Positions 38,713 to 50,698 of a DNA stretch of 64,000 nt are shown here, one piece after another. Position 1 is the stretch's first letter. Each line of letters opens with the position of its first letter. The notes below the pieces were generated by a model. The model searched no databases, was not told where the DNA came from, and saw nothing but the letters and a program-made list of their open reading frames with translations. The translations under genes were made by a program, and so were the position numbers. The stretch covers positions 99,262,256 through 99,326,255 of the forward strand of contig CM031857.1 in assembly GCA_018697195.1 (NCBI GenBank), given 5' to 3'. This DNA comes from Certhia americana (Eukaryota > Chordata > Aves > Passeriformes > Certhiidae).

Positions 38713-41700
38713 GACAAAGACACAGAGACACGTTCCTTTCACTTTGCTTTCCTCAGTCTTATTGCAGTATTACTTTGACTGATGTCCCTGAAAATGTCAT
38801 CTGCTACATAGTGCTAGCTAGTGTGGTAGCACAGATAAATATCTACCTTCTTTTTCTCTGACCTAGATGTGGAAAAGGTCCAAAAGTTATCTTTAGCCTG
38901 ATTAATCTAAGTCTGATCTGCTAATATGCTGCCATGGATTAAATATATATATGTCATCTGAAATAGCTGAGGCACAGCTCATACATCCTGTAAATGGCAG
39001 TACTGGGATGTACCTGCAGCGGGTTTTGCTAAGCAGGCACTCTGCCCAGTGCTCTCTGATAAGGTTTCTGGGTCACATCTGAAGACTTCAGCAGCAAATG
39101 TGATTGTGGTTACTACTGATGGACATCTTTCCTGCAACTTAAAATTTGAACTGATCTTAATAGATCACAAGGGAAATGTATGCTAAAAAGTGAGGACTCT
39201 TTAACCTCTCCCTCTGTGTGGTGCTGGCCCAGCAGACACAACAATGTAGAAGGACACCAGGAGCCCCTTTTGCAGCTTTTGCAGGGAGGGTCTCCATGGC
39301 ACTGCTCCCTGGGGAAGCAATCCCAACCTCCCAGAGATTCCACAGGGCATAAAGGGGTTGCCCTACAGCAACAGCCAGGTCAGGGGACATCCTGACTCTG
39401 CTATCAGCATGTTCATCCTTGGAGCAGCCCAAGAAGAGGCTAATTTACAAGTTCTTTATTCTCCTTACCATAGTTTGATCAAATTGTCTTTTCAAGGTTG
39501 CCCAAGCCCTAATGTTCACACTTCTGTTTTCAAGCTGTGGTTAGGTGACCATGTGGTTATACACTGGTGCCTTTTGCAACTGCCTCATGCACATCTCACC
39601 TCTGGCCACTCCCTGGGGTATCCTAGCTGCTCTCACTTTTCACTAGCTATTCTTCTGTCAAGCTGGACAGAAGAAGGGAGCCAGGTCCTCTGTAAAATAA
39701 TAAAGATGGACAAAGAAACCTACCTGCCAACTCCAAACCACCCAGCTCTGGAGAGAGCTGCTCCCCAGATGAGCCACACAGGCTTGGGAGGTTCCCTATG
39801 AGCTGATGAAAGGGCAAGAGGGTCCAGCACTGTGTGTGCAGAAAGAAAATAAAAACCAAACCTGTACCTGGAAAGAAAAGGGAAGCTGATTTAGGAGACC
39901 CCTCAAAAAAGATCAGAGACTTCAAGAAAGACCTAACAGCAAAAGGAGAAGTGAAAACAGAGAGAAAGGATCCTCTTGCTCATTTCATGGTGATATGAGT
40001 AAGACAAGCAGATCTCCATCTCTCCAAGGATGTTGTTACCAATTGCTGTTTTTAATGAAAATTGCTTGGCAGATCCCCAGTATCAACTACTGACTCAGAG
40101 GGGCTTTTCTATTATTAGCACAGTCAGCTGGGAAAATGGCCAAGGTTTATATTATCTCCATTACCAGCTAGCTTTAATGGTACTGGAGAGAGTCTTTGAT
40201 TTTTGGAAGCGTAAGTTCATCCTTTGGACACTAGTCCAATGTTCCTCTGTTTCAACAAGGTCAGCACTGGCCCCTCAAAAGAAAAATTAAAATTCTAGGA
40301 TGAAATAATGAAGAATCAAGGTGTGAATGACCTTAAGAGACTGCCAGATCTACTTTGGCCTCAAATGGACTAGCTGAAGATGGAATAATGGGTGTGTGTC
40401 CCCTGGAACCTCCTGTTGGTCCTGCTCTGTCTGAAAGCAAACTTTTTGTCATGCACAGCATTTTCTCATTTATATATCCCCATGAGAAAAAAAAAACAGT
40501 TTCTCCCCACAAAAACTCACATCACCTTTCACTAACTTTTCCTGTCTCATGGGGGTTTACAAAAGGAATTGTTAAATTTTATGCCAACAGAGCCATTCAG
40601 CAAAGAAACATTTTGCTACAGAAAGCACCATTCAGTTTTTTGGTGTTGAATATACAGGTGTTTATCCAAGCTATAGAGCATACTTGGTTGAAGAGTTCTG
40701 CAATCCCATTGTTCTTGCTAATTCCTGTAGAATCATTATTTTCTAAACTACTTCATCTCTGCACCAGAGTAGTGGCTTACTGGGAGATTTTTTTTCCTCT
40801 TTTTTAATTATGTGTTTCCAATTATGATCACTGGGCTTCAAGGACAAAAGATTTTTTATTATTATGCTTTTCATGCATCATTGGAGCACCTAAAGAGTTT
40901 CCAACAGATTCAGAAAATCAGGCTGCCTGTAGTGAATGAATTCTTTAAAAACAGTGATATTATTAGCTCTTCTGTGTCATTGAACAGACAACCTAAATGC
41001 TAAACCCAGAAATTTCATTAAAGATTAAAGAAATATCATTTTACGTTTCACCTGCTCCATTAATATCAAATATGAATTCTATCTTTCATGACACAACTGA
41101 AGTGCAGTGTAAGATTTCAGATATACCTTTATTTAATCTCTTTCAGAGAAAGAAAAAAAAAATGTCCAAAATCCTTGAAGAGCTGTGTCTGAGCATGACA
41201 ATATGCTTTGTCTGACCAATTTAAGTCACTAAAAAAAATCTTGGCCTTGTGATTTTTCAATAGCTCCTGTTCTTCATGCGTCACTTGAAACATGTTAATG
41301 GAGACATAACTTTCAGGAAACGCCAAGCACTTATTCTTGGAGTGTAAGGCCTCCAAAGACTCCTCTGTTGGAATACCCAAGAAGTGAGGCACTCAAAATC
41401 ATTAAGTGCTTTTGGAAATCTCAGTGTTAAATATTATGACCAAACTACTTTTACCTGGAGTTTTTCCTGGTCACTTACCTACAGCTACATCTTTTTCTTT
41501 CTTCTCACAAAGAGCAGTTTCTGAGCAGAATCCTGGCCTTTCCATCAGAGGCAAAACCCCTGGGGACATGGTGAGTTGCATTTTATATCTGCAGTAAGAA
41601 GAGAACTGTAAAATTTGCCTTAACAGGAAAAAGAAAAACTGGAAAAGATGCTTGTCAGACATTTTTCTAAGAGCAACATCCTTGCAAAAAGGCAAGTTCA

Positions 41701-41913
41701 GAAGGTCATTCCACCATGTTAGCATTCTCTATGTACCTTGTAGCAGAAGATTAAAAAAGGACACCAAAATCTTCCCAGAAAACACATTCCCATTATTTCT
41801 GAATAATCTTTTCATCAGAGGAGGATTTTCTGCATTCAGAAGACTATCAATATTCAAAAGAGTAACTCTCCCACAAGTGGAGTGTAGATCACAGTTTTGT
41901 CCCTTTTCTGGAA

Positions 41914-41970
41914 CTATATATATATATTGTCACATCAGTTCCATATATATATATATTTGTCACATCAGTG
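41914..41970. repeat. Imperfect tandem duplication with (TA)n
   Basis: A unit made of an AT run followed by ttgtcacatcagt occurs twice, and a partial third copy (gtcacatcatg) follows. It is probably slippage or unequal exchange at the TA repeat. Confidence 0.8.
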
Positions 41971-43945
41971 TCACATCATGTCCTCTAGCAGGAGCCATGG
42001 GGTGCTCCACCACGATTCTCTGTGTCACCATTTTTTGCACTTTCCCTGTGTGTTGGACTCCTGCTTTTTCCAGTGGCACACCCTGGTGTCAGCATGGGCA
42101 GGCCATGGGGCTTTGCACAGCAGAGAGGATGTGCCTCCCCTGGGAAAACCTCCTGACAGCACCATCATCCTTTTGCAATGGTTGAGGTTTCCACAGCACC
42201 CCTCTGGACAGCACAGGCAGGGTTCCTCAGCCAGCCCTGCCCTGCAGACATCCTTGTCCTGGCTATGGCAGAACTGTAAAGCTTTCCAGTCCACGTAGCC
42301 TGTACAAGACATTGAGTCTCTATTTTAAGAAAAGAACAGCACTAATAAATAAAATGGAAAAAAGGATAAAAGCATGCGTTTTTTATGAAGCCACAGCCCC
42401 AGGGCAGCTTTACAGAGACTGAGTCTCTGGAGTGCCAGGAGTGGCTTTTAATCTCCACTGTGCTTTGGGAAGCGGTTGCCAACCTGTGACTATGCAGGAC
42501 CTGACAGGTCTATTCCTGCTCTTCCCCACTACCCATGCCCATGGGCACGTGTCACCAACATCCCCCCTTTTGCTCCAGCCTTCCCTGGGCCAGGGTAGAG
42601 CTGAGCTCATGGGGAATTACCCCTTATTTCAGTTTTAGCTTTCTTTCACAAGGTGGGTGCACAGACAGCTTGGCCACAGGCAATGCAGCCTGACCCCCCT
42701 CCCCGAGCCCCTGCAGCCCCCAGGGCAGATCCAGCTGTCCCTAGGTGCTCCCAGCTGTCTCGGACACATGGCTCACAGTTGCCGGGGCAGTTCAGGCAGC
42801 ACTGCCAAACCCGCAGTGACAGGTTATTGGGCTCCTACAAACGTTAATGTGATGTTTACTGCTCACGCTGAAGTGCCACATGGGCTGCAAGCTGTTTTCT
42901 CTTGGCTGAGAGCTCGGAAGGAGACAACCCCAGCTGCCCGGTGAGCAGGGACTTCTTCCCCGGCTGCTGACCGAGCAAGGCAAGAGCACGTTTGCTTTTT
43001 CTTTGTAGAAAGCTCCTGGCAGGGATGCGCAAACTTTATTTCAGCATCTCGCAGAAATCTCTTTCCTGTAGGTACTCCATGAGGCAAAGATTTACAGATG
43101 AAAACATTCACAAATGTACAGCCTTGAAAAAAAAAATCCTACCAGATCCCAGCTCCCTGATGTTTCAAGGAGCACAGGGATTTTCCCATGATTGATTTTC
43201 CCAGTTGATCCTGAACAGGTACAAGCATTCCTGCAGCAGCAAATGACCTCCACAACATTTGCTCCCCATCAAATTCTCCTGGCTGACCTTCAAATCCTTT
43301 TACAAATATTCCTGATATTCTCACTGTCCTGCCAAAAAGATTGCTGGGATTGGCAAAAGCCTGTTGAGCTGAGCAGACAGAGGAGAGCAAGTGCAGCTGA
43401 GATCCTCAATGGTCCCGGCTTACTTCTCAGCCCACTAACTGCTTAGCAGTGCAAACAAATGCAAAACTAACAGCTCCTTTTGGAAGAGGGCTGTGAGCAA
43501 ACCTAAATTATTTGGGAAAGAGAATCCCTTCAGAGCGCCCTGTTTTCCTGACAGAAAGCAAGCTGAAGAATTGTAATGGAAAGAAAACTTCTTACTGTGG
43601 TTTCTACACCGAGGCTACCATCATTCAAAAACACAAATTTGAGCTTATCCAGAAATTGTTTAACAATACCTCAAATAATCTTTTAAATCCTTCTACAAAC
43701 CTAATATTATTCTTCAAGAATGTATCAGCAAAAAGGTTTATTTTATCAGCATTGAAATCTTTTAGGGCTCATAAATTTAACCTTCAGTAGTACTATGGCA
43801 GTCATTAAAGAAAACTGAATTAATACTTTGGTACTCTGGAAAGGTTACATCAAAAATTTTGTTTTAAAACATTTTAACCTGCTAGTCTGGCAAGATTAAG
43901 TCATAGGAAACATTATGGATGGGAGCAACCTGGTTAAAATATCCC

Positions 43946-44150
43946 TCCAAGCAGGCTTAACCTCACTAATTCAATAATAGTGGCAGTTTCAAGCAACTCA
44001 ATACTGGTACAAACTCAATCACAGTAGCAACAGCAGCTCATATATAGCAGTAATAACCTCTCTGTGCTGTTCTCCAGGCAGCCAGGCTCTCAGATGACTC
44101 AGACAGCTTGAAGTTACCAGAGCACATGTTTCAGTGCATTGTTATTATGA
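43946..44150 (-). repeat. Copy A of an unidentified ~200-nt inverted repeat pair
   Basis: The reverse complement of this segment aligns along its whole length with 45607-45807. My hand alignment gives about 23 differences over some 203 columns (about 88% alike), with two single-base gaps. Shared landmarks include gagtcatctgagagcct, gaacagcacagagaggttat and actattattgaattagtga. Beyond these limits I could not align the flanks. There is no open frame, no TG...CA ends and no clear terminal inverted repeats. It is either two copies of an old dispersed element I do not recognise or a local inverted duplication. Confidence 0.85.
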
Positions 44151-45606
44151 TTCCCTGATTGATTCCCAGGTGTATAAAGCCTCAGGGGTTTGTCCCCTTC
44201 TTGGGCAACATGCAGGATCCATTTGCATAATCCCAATTTAAACTGCAATCTTTATTTAGGGCCTCTTCTCATGTCAGGGCCTGGGACTCTGTACTTCAAA
44301 GGTTTGAGGATGGCAGAGGTGCTTCCAAGAGCGTCTCTCTCCCTCCTGAGAAGGCTCCCCTGTTCTGCTGTAGAAGTTAATATTTGGGTATAGAAGAAAA
44401 GTAAACAGCCTCTGTGGGTAATAAATAGGTAGTCAGGAAGTTATAATTTATGTATAGGGAATTCATGCATAGACATTCATTTCAGGTCAGTACCTAATTG
44501 ACCTCCTTTTAATTCAAAAACCATCACTCTTGTTGGTATTTCAGTGAGATGCCATGTTGGAGAGAACCCAGAAACTCCTTGATGCTTGCTGTCCTTTGGA
44601 GAATGGCTAGAAGGACAAATGCACTCTGAAATTCTGTTGGATTTCTTCTTTGGAGCCACAGTCAAAGGACACATTTTCATAATTAATCTAGGAGACTGAA
44701 TTCTTTTCTTTACCACTTGAATATATATAACCCTTTGTAGATCTGGCCAAATTCAACTTTTGTAATTATATTTTCCAAAGCAGATTAAACTTAAATCAAT
44801 AATTAAACAAAAATTAGTTAGCACTTTTGATTTGCTTTGCATTTTTTAACGTAGACTTACTGAAAGCTGACATAATTTATGCACAACTCCTTCAAGCATG
44901 TACGGTCTAAGCTACAATTTAAATGAACTGGGAAAAAAGATTGCTTCTCTAAGTTGAATCAATATGTCATGAATTAATATACAACATTAAGTGGGCAAGT
45001 AGAATTGGATAAAGCAGTTATACATCCTAAGTATGATGTGATGGCTGTATTCTCCAAACCTCAATATTTATACATTCATGTGTACTGAAGAGTGGAACAG
45101 GTCTGGGTAACTTAGTGGTCTGCCTCTGGTTTGTGAAAAGAAAAAACATCCTTACTTTACCCTGTGGTCTAAGTCTGGGTTTCTCTGAGGCACTTTATTA
45201 AAAATCTAGTACGTGTTTTCTCCCCAGAGAAATACTGAGTTTTCATGGGTTAGGATGCTTTTCTGTTCACAAATGGATTTTTTTTTTCTTCAAAAGAACA
45301 AAAGTTACTTTAAGTAAGTTACTTCATAGTGGTTGGCTCTAATGTGCTTAACAAAGCAAAGGCACAGGCTACTCAAATTTTTCACATAGTTGTATCTTAC
45401 TGAAAATGAGCATTTAACCATGCCTGAAAAATCTAAATCATAACTTATCTAATTGATTATCAATATTTACATTTGTTTTGTTATAAGCATAAGCAGGGGC
45501 AGTAAAATATGGCCCTCTTAAATTAAGCTGCTTCTTACACCTGTGATAAAATCCAAGGTACGCGCTGTGGTGCACATACGAGCGAGCTCTAATGCAGTGG
45601 ACAGGT
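44151..45606. other. Spacer between the two inverted copies
   Basis: Mostly AT-rich, with no gene recognised. Just before copy B there is a small CpG cluster (45556-45590, tacgcgctgtgg and tacgagcgagc) that is unlike its surroundings and may mark the true start of a longer element. Confidence 0.5.
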
Positions 45607-45807
45607 ATGATAACAATGCACTGAAACCTGTGCTCTGTAACTTCAGGGTGTCTGAGTCATCTGAGAGCCTGACCGCCTGAGAACAGCACAGAGAGGTTAT
45701 TGCTGCTATATCTGCACTGCTGTTGTTACTGTGACTGAGCTTGTACCAATATTGACCTGCTTGCACTTGCCACTATTATTGAATTAGTGAGCTCAAGCCT
45801 GCTTGGA
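45607..45807 (+). repeat. Copy B of the ~200-nt inverted repeat pair
   Basis: Partner of 43946-44150 in opposite orientation; the alignment is described there. The 82-codon minus-strand open frame that crosses it is not kept in copy A, which argues against coding. Confidence 0.85.
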
Positions 45808-48800
45808 TATGCTGGCATGTAGAGCAATCACAGCTGTGGCTGCAATTTCGACATAAACTTTGTGGGTTCAGGGGTAGTAATCTGTGCTGGTTTTTCCTCT
45901 GAATGATTTGCACATTGAAGCCTTCTTGGCCTGGTTGTGACTGCAGTCCAGGTCCCAGGCTCTTCACGCCAAGGTGTTTCCATTCTTCATTTCTGGCCTT
46001 TTACAAGCAACCAAATTTCTCCTCAGAGAAATACTGAAAGCCCTGTGTTAAATGATGACTGTGAAGTCCACCTGCCACAGAGGGTGCCTGCATATGTAAA
46101 GACAGGAGGGAGAAATCCCAATGAAAGTCCACTGAACAGAAATGTGCAAGTAGGAGGTGATTTCTGTGAAGAGGCTGTTTGGCTCGGTACATCCCTGTCC
46201 TGCTGAACAAGAGTAATTTTATTTGAGAGAACAGAACCAGAGGGTGAGGAAAGAGGTGGCTGGAGGTATATGAAAACTGTCAGGGGTGTGAACAGGGCCG
46301 GGGGGGTACGAAGAAATCCTCACTAGCATGTACACCTTATGAGCTGATAGCCTGATAGCAGCCACAGGGAAGACTTCAGCCCACATCTTGTAGCAGCCTC
46401 CAAGTCCTGCTCTTGTATATAGATTTCAGTTTAGAAGGTGATTTTTAAAATATATTTAAAAGAAATTAACTGGAGACGGTTGTACAATATGCATTTTTGA
46501 TTTTAGAGAGAACCTAAATGCTGAAATTTTCTAACTTCAAAGTGATTGAATTATCACTCTTAAAACACTCTCTAAACATAGTTAATGAATGTAATTAGAT
46601 CACAGGGGCTGGCTTAAAACATTATCACAACTGCATTACAAGTAGAGGTGTTCTTCATAATAACCCCTCATTTCATATCTCTTTGTGAATCAACCCAGCA
46701 TGCTTTAATTCAGATTCCCCTCATAATACCCACTGTTGATCCAATCACTTTTCTAATAGGTAGCTCTGACATTCTGACAGCAAAAGTAGCAATGTTAATA
46801 TCTTATCATTGTCAACAACAGGGAAATGTCAAAAGAAAGAGATGAAGGGTGCAAGACAAAATGCAGTCAAGGGAAGAGGAAAGGTAGAAACAAGATTCTT
46901 TTTGCTCCCACTCATTGTGTGCTTGGCTAAGCAGGTGGGACAGGGAAAAAAATTCAAGAAAGCCTGGGGTCAAAATATCTAGAAGACAGGAGTAGAATGA
47001 AAACCACAAGTGAGAACTACCTTCTCCCACCAAGACACATTTGATCTTGACATGCATGAAGCAATCAAGGCTAAGGTGAGGCAGTTCCCATGGCTGATTG
47101 GCTCTGTTGCTGCACCTGCTAAAACTGAGGTGAATATTTTTGGCAAGCACCATCTGTGATGAAGACACTTGTCCCTAACAGCTTGATGCATTACATACAG
47201 GAACAACCAGGGCCTGAGCAGGCAACAACCTAAGTACTAGCATACTCCCATTCACTTCCATGCCAATAGAGTTCTAGTTCCTCTATAGACGATGCTTTAG
47301 TAAGTTAATAAATTAACTGGTTCCTTTATAGAAGATGTTTACATCTTCTCACACACCTCTGTGACCTGTATATGAGCAAGTAGATAAGTGATTTTACAGC
47401 ATCTGAGTCACACTAGAAGAAACTTCCCTAATTCATCTACTGGATCCTTCTTATGCAGTCTTGGTCCCTTAAGAAATCCATGCCTAAGAATCACAGCTTT
47501 TGAGCTCCCTGACTAACTACAATCAAATGTGGTGGCAAGGTTCATGTTTAAAATACTGTAAAAGATATGTGAAAACTAAGATCACACAGGAAAAAATTAA
47601 TCCCTTCATCTCCCTGATGAAGACTTAGGCAGATTTCAGGTAAATACACTTGTAACAATTGCTTGCTGTGCAACTGGCAGGTATCTTGCCCCCAGTCTGA
47701 GCTGTCACAGGGATACACAAGGAAACTGAAATTACTGTAAAGCAGGGAAGGTTTACAAGTATAAAGTTTTATTTCTCCTCACCAGTGGAATATCTGATTT
47801 TTCCTTTCACAGACTATTAAAGGGTCCTAGCAATTGCATCACTTGAAGATGAAATATTGAGAAAAGAGTCCATCTCTATGCCTGTTCATCAAAGAATCAC
47901 TCTAAGCAAGCCTGTGTTTGACCTGTTTGACCACCTGTGATGCCAGGTAAAGAGGTAGTCAGTGCTGATAGCCTCTTGGATTTAAGACAGAAAATTAAAG
48001 GGTAACTTGAGAGTCAATAGCTCACTAGTGCAGGTAGCAGTCCTACTGCATAAACAAGAAGGACATGTGATATCCCAAATCAGTTCTTCTCTGGAACCAG
48101 CAAAAAAACTGCTCTTAAACAGGCTTAAATCCAATGTCCTAGGCATTAACAAGTCTTCCTCTTCCCAGATGAACTAGACCAAGATGGAGAAAACACAAAG
48201 AAGTAAAGTGAAGAATAGTAATATAGAGGAAGATAGATACTACATGGATATCTTGCATTATCTTCAAACCATGCATTATTTACCCAAGGTGTTTAAAGTT
48301 AATGTTTTATTTCAAAGAAAGGGAAACAATTTCAGGAATGAGAATACTCAGCTGGTGCCTGTAAACAGCCTTAAGTCTACCCTGCAGTGACACCTTGAGG
48401 GGAAAACATTAAAAATAAATAACCAGAATGCGCATTTCAAATCAATGCTAAAGAAACAGGAAGCAAAAGACCACCTGGATGGACAGCTGTCTGGCCTCCT
48501 GGAGAAGCTCTTGACAACGTGAGGCTTTATGGCACCACTCCTGACAAACAGCTTTCTGTTAAGCTATACTACCTCTCAGCTTCTCTTGAACACATCCCAT
48601 CCTTCTAATCTCACTTGCCTTTCCCTTTTTCTTCTTTTCCCAAGGAGATACAATTATCTCATGATGTTCAGAAATGGATGAACATTTGGTTTTGACATTA
48701 CTTCTGCAACTAAAAACGATCTTACACAAAAAAGTGGTGTTTTTTTGTTTGGGGTTTTTTTTTCAGACAAGGCTATTTCTTTTTCCTTGTGTCATAGAAT

Positions 48801-49344
48801 AAATTGCTTAGCCTCCTGCAGAGCAAGAAAAGGCCCCAGGGTGATCTGGAGATGGCTTCCCTGTGGGAGCCTGGTCTGGTCTGGCAGGTTTGGTTGTGGA
48901 GTCAGCCTGGTGGTTGCAGCCATAGTGGGGTTAATTTGTTCTGTCCCCTTTCCTACTCAATAGCCTTTTCTTTTTTTTGCATGCTCAAGACTGGTTGTAA
49001 ATACAATCCCTTACAGAAGCTTTCTGTAGACATGATTCAAGAATGGCATCAGAGATGTGTTCCTGGAAATGGCCCCCACTTAGGGCTCTGTGCCTCACCT
49101 CTGCTGAGTGCAGAGGACAATGTTTGGGGAAAAGTCCCCTGTTTTAGCAAACTACAGTGACCAGCGATCTCGGGTGTCTGAGGGGCTGTTCCTTGTGAGG
49201 AAGAGCAGCTGAAAATGATCACTTCTCTTTCCAAAGGGCATTAATATGGAAATGAATACTGGTATCTTCCAAATGTGTGAGCTGTACCTCTCTGCTTTGT
49301 GGTCAAATTGCAGGACAGCGCTCAAAATGCTTTATAACATCTCC
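45808..49344. other. Intergenic sequence with no recognised gene
   Basis: I see no gene, RNA or known repeat apart from a G-run (gggccggggggg) near 46296 and a T/G-rich tract at 48736-48766. Open frames on both strands are below 120 codons and lack recognisable domains. Confidence 0.5.
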
Positions 49345-49600
49345 AGTGGAGCTTTGGTACAGTGAAGTCCAATAAGGGCAAGTACAGGGTTCTGCACATG
49401 AGGAGGAATAGTCTCAGGCACCAGTGCAGGCTGAGGGCCAACCTGCTGGAAAGCAGCTCTGCAGAGAAGGACCTGTGAGTCTTGGAGGACAATAAGCTGT
49501 CCATGAGCCAGCAGTGTGTCCTTGTGGCCAAGAAAGGCAATGGAATCCTGGGGTGCATCAGGAAGAGCATTTGCAGCAAGACATGGGAGTTGACCCTGCC
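49345..49600 (+). mobile_element. CR1 non-LTR retrotransposon fragment, left part
   Basis: The sequence follows the 3' part of avian CR1 elements as I know them: aagggcaagtacagggttct, then cagcagtgtgtccttgtggc and aatggaatcctggggtgcat. It is truncated at the 5' end, as nearly all CR1 copies are. Divergence is substantial (many substitutions), so it is an old copy. It breaks off at 49600, where an LTR was inserted. The left edge is approximate. Its minus-strand open frames are shadows. Confidence 0.88.
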
Positions 49601-49811
49601 TGTAGTGGTGTAATTTCATGGTTTGCCTGGAAAACCTGGTTCCTCCCCTAAAGATCCTCCCTGATGTGTCTATCAACCCTGGAATTGCAGAAGAGCATTG
49701 AGTGGTTGGCAGATTTAAAAGATGCCCTCCACCCCTCAGGGGACATTGGGTCATCCAGGTGTCCTTTGTCCTTGAAACCCCCCCCTCCCGTACCTGGTTG
49801 GTGGCCTTCCT

Positions 49812-49836
49812 CCCCCTTCCCACCTCCCCCTCCCCC
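49812..49836 (-). other. G-quadruplex motif on the minus strand, inside the LTR
   Basis: On the minus strand there are G runs of 5, 5, 3 and 5 separated by loops of 1 to 4 bases. This fits the standard four-run quadruplex pattern. Folding is predicted, not shown. Confidence 0.7.
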
Positions 49837-49993
49837 AGGTAAAAGGACAGAGACCATGGGGCCTCAGTAATCACATGAGCTTCATCAGTTGCGTCTAGAG
49901 CTACAGCAGCTATTGTAGCCTGTTACAGATTTCAGCTACAATTCTGATAGATTCTGTTAGACGACTTGCTATATTCAGAGGCATGTATGCCGG

Positions 49994-49999
49994 AATAAA
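49994..49999 (+). terminator. LTR polyadenylation signal
   Basis: AATAAA followed by agccttggatt. Its place about 150 bp before the LTR end is normal for the R/U5 region, and it fixes the LTR's orientation. Confidence 0.65.
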
Positions 50000-50153
50000 A
50001 GCCTTGGATTAAACCCACTATCAGAATTTGACTTCTTCCTTCACCACCACCTTAAAGCTGCTCCGTGGAAGAGAATCCTGAGAGCTCTGACAGGTCTGGA
50101 CTTGTCTGCAGTGCCCAGCTAGTCAGAAGTGTCTCTGTGTTAAAACACCACAG

Positions 50154-50698
50154 CTGCCACTATTTGGCTCAGCCAGCAAGGCCAGGAAATCCAGGCTTGG
50201 TCCCATCTGTGATATTGGGAACTCCAATACTTGCTCCTCTCCTCATCCCGGGTGAGAGTCACCTGGAGTGCTTTGTCCAGTTCTGGGCTCCTCAGCACAG
50301 ACACTGAGCTCCTGGAGTGGGTTCAGTGGAGGCAACAAAGATAATTAAAGGACTGGAGCATCTCTCTTTCAAGGAGAGGCTGAGGCAGCTGAGCCTGTTC
50401 AGACTCTGCGAGAGATGTCTGAGAGGGGACTTTGGTGGTGTCGAGCAATAGGACAAGAGGCAATGGGCAGAAACTGACACACAGAAGTTCCACCTGAACA
50501 TGATCAAGAACTTTTTAATGTGCAGGTGACTGAGCACTGGGACAGGTTGCCTGGAACTGATGTGGATTTTCCCTCACTGGAGACATTCAAGAACCTTCTG
50601 GATGCAATCCTCTGCCGTGTGCTCTGGGATGATCCCACTTGAGCAGGGAGGAGCCACTATGATCTCCTCCAACCTGACCCATTCTATGATTCTGTTTC
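50154..50698 (+). mobile_element. CR1 non-LTR retrotransposon fragment, right part
   Basis: This continues the CR1 copy past the LTR: gtgctttgtccagttctggg, aaaggactggagcatctctc, gagcaataggacaagaggca and a tail ending cattctatgattctg, the usual 3' end of CR1. Together with 49345-49600 it forms one interrupted element in plus orientation. The first 75 bases (50154-50230) match poorly, and a second, better match to the same CR1 segment begins at 50231, so a small duplication or the LTR's own end may lie there. A block of about 90 bases of the usual CR1 seems deleted around 50418-50430. Confidence 0.88.

Larger units (their letters stand above)
32678..43945. other. Intergenic sequence with no recognised gene
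   Basis: I see no coding exon, RNA gene or known transposon. The sequence alternates between AT-rich stretches (for example 34.6-36.8 kb) and a few GC-richer islands (39.2-39.8, 42.0-42.3 and 42.65-43.0 kb). Open frames reach 150-177 codons (40355-40807 and 41652-42185) but show no domain or known family and have no splice or promoter context. Small repeats at 38681-38712 and 41914-41970 are listed separately. In mammals FANCB lies next to GLRA2; I found no convincing trace of it. Confidence 0.5.
49601..50153 (+). mobile_element. Solo endogenous retroviral LTR inserted in the CR1 element
   Basis: It starts TGTAGTGGTGTAATT and ends near TTAAAACACCACA, which are imperfect inverted termini in the TG...CA form of an LTR. 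The pentamer ctgcc lies on both sides (49596-49600 and 50154-50158), fitting a target-site duplication. A polyadenylation signal AATAAA at 49994-49999 gives plus orientation. A C-rich run at 49778-49836 sits upstream of it in what would be U3. No internal retroviral genes remain. The right end is not fully certain: CR1 resumes clearly only near 50231, so the unit might be about 75 bp longer or the CR1 target partly duplicated. It is younger than the CR1 it interrupts. Confidence 0.75.

Noticed and set aside
41652..42185. 177-codon plus-strand open frame
   Set aside because: It runs through an AT repeat and a GC-rich patch with an abrupt change in composition and no known motif.
49332..49874. 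180-codon minus-strand open frame
   Set aside because: It crosses the CR1-LTR junction, so it cannot be an inherited gene, and its CR1 part is antisense to the element.
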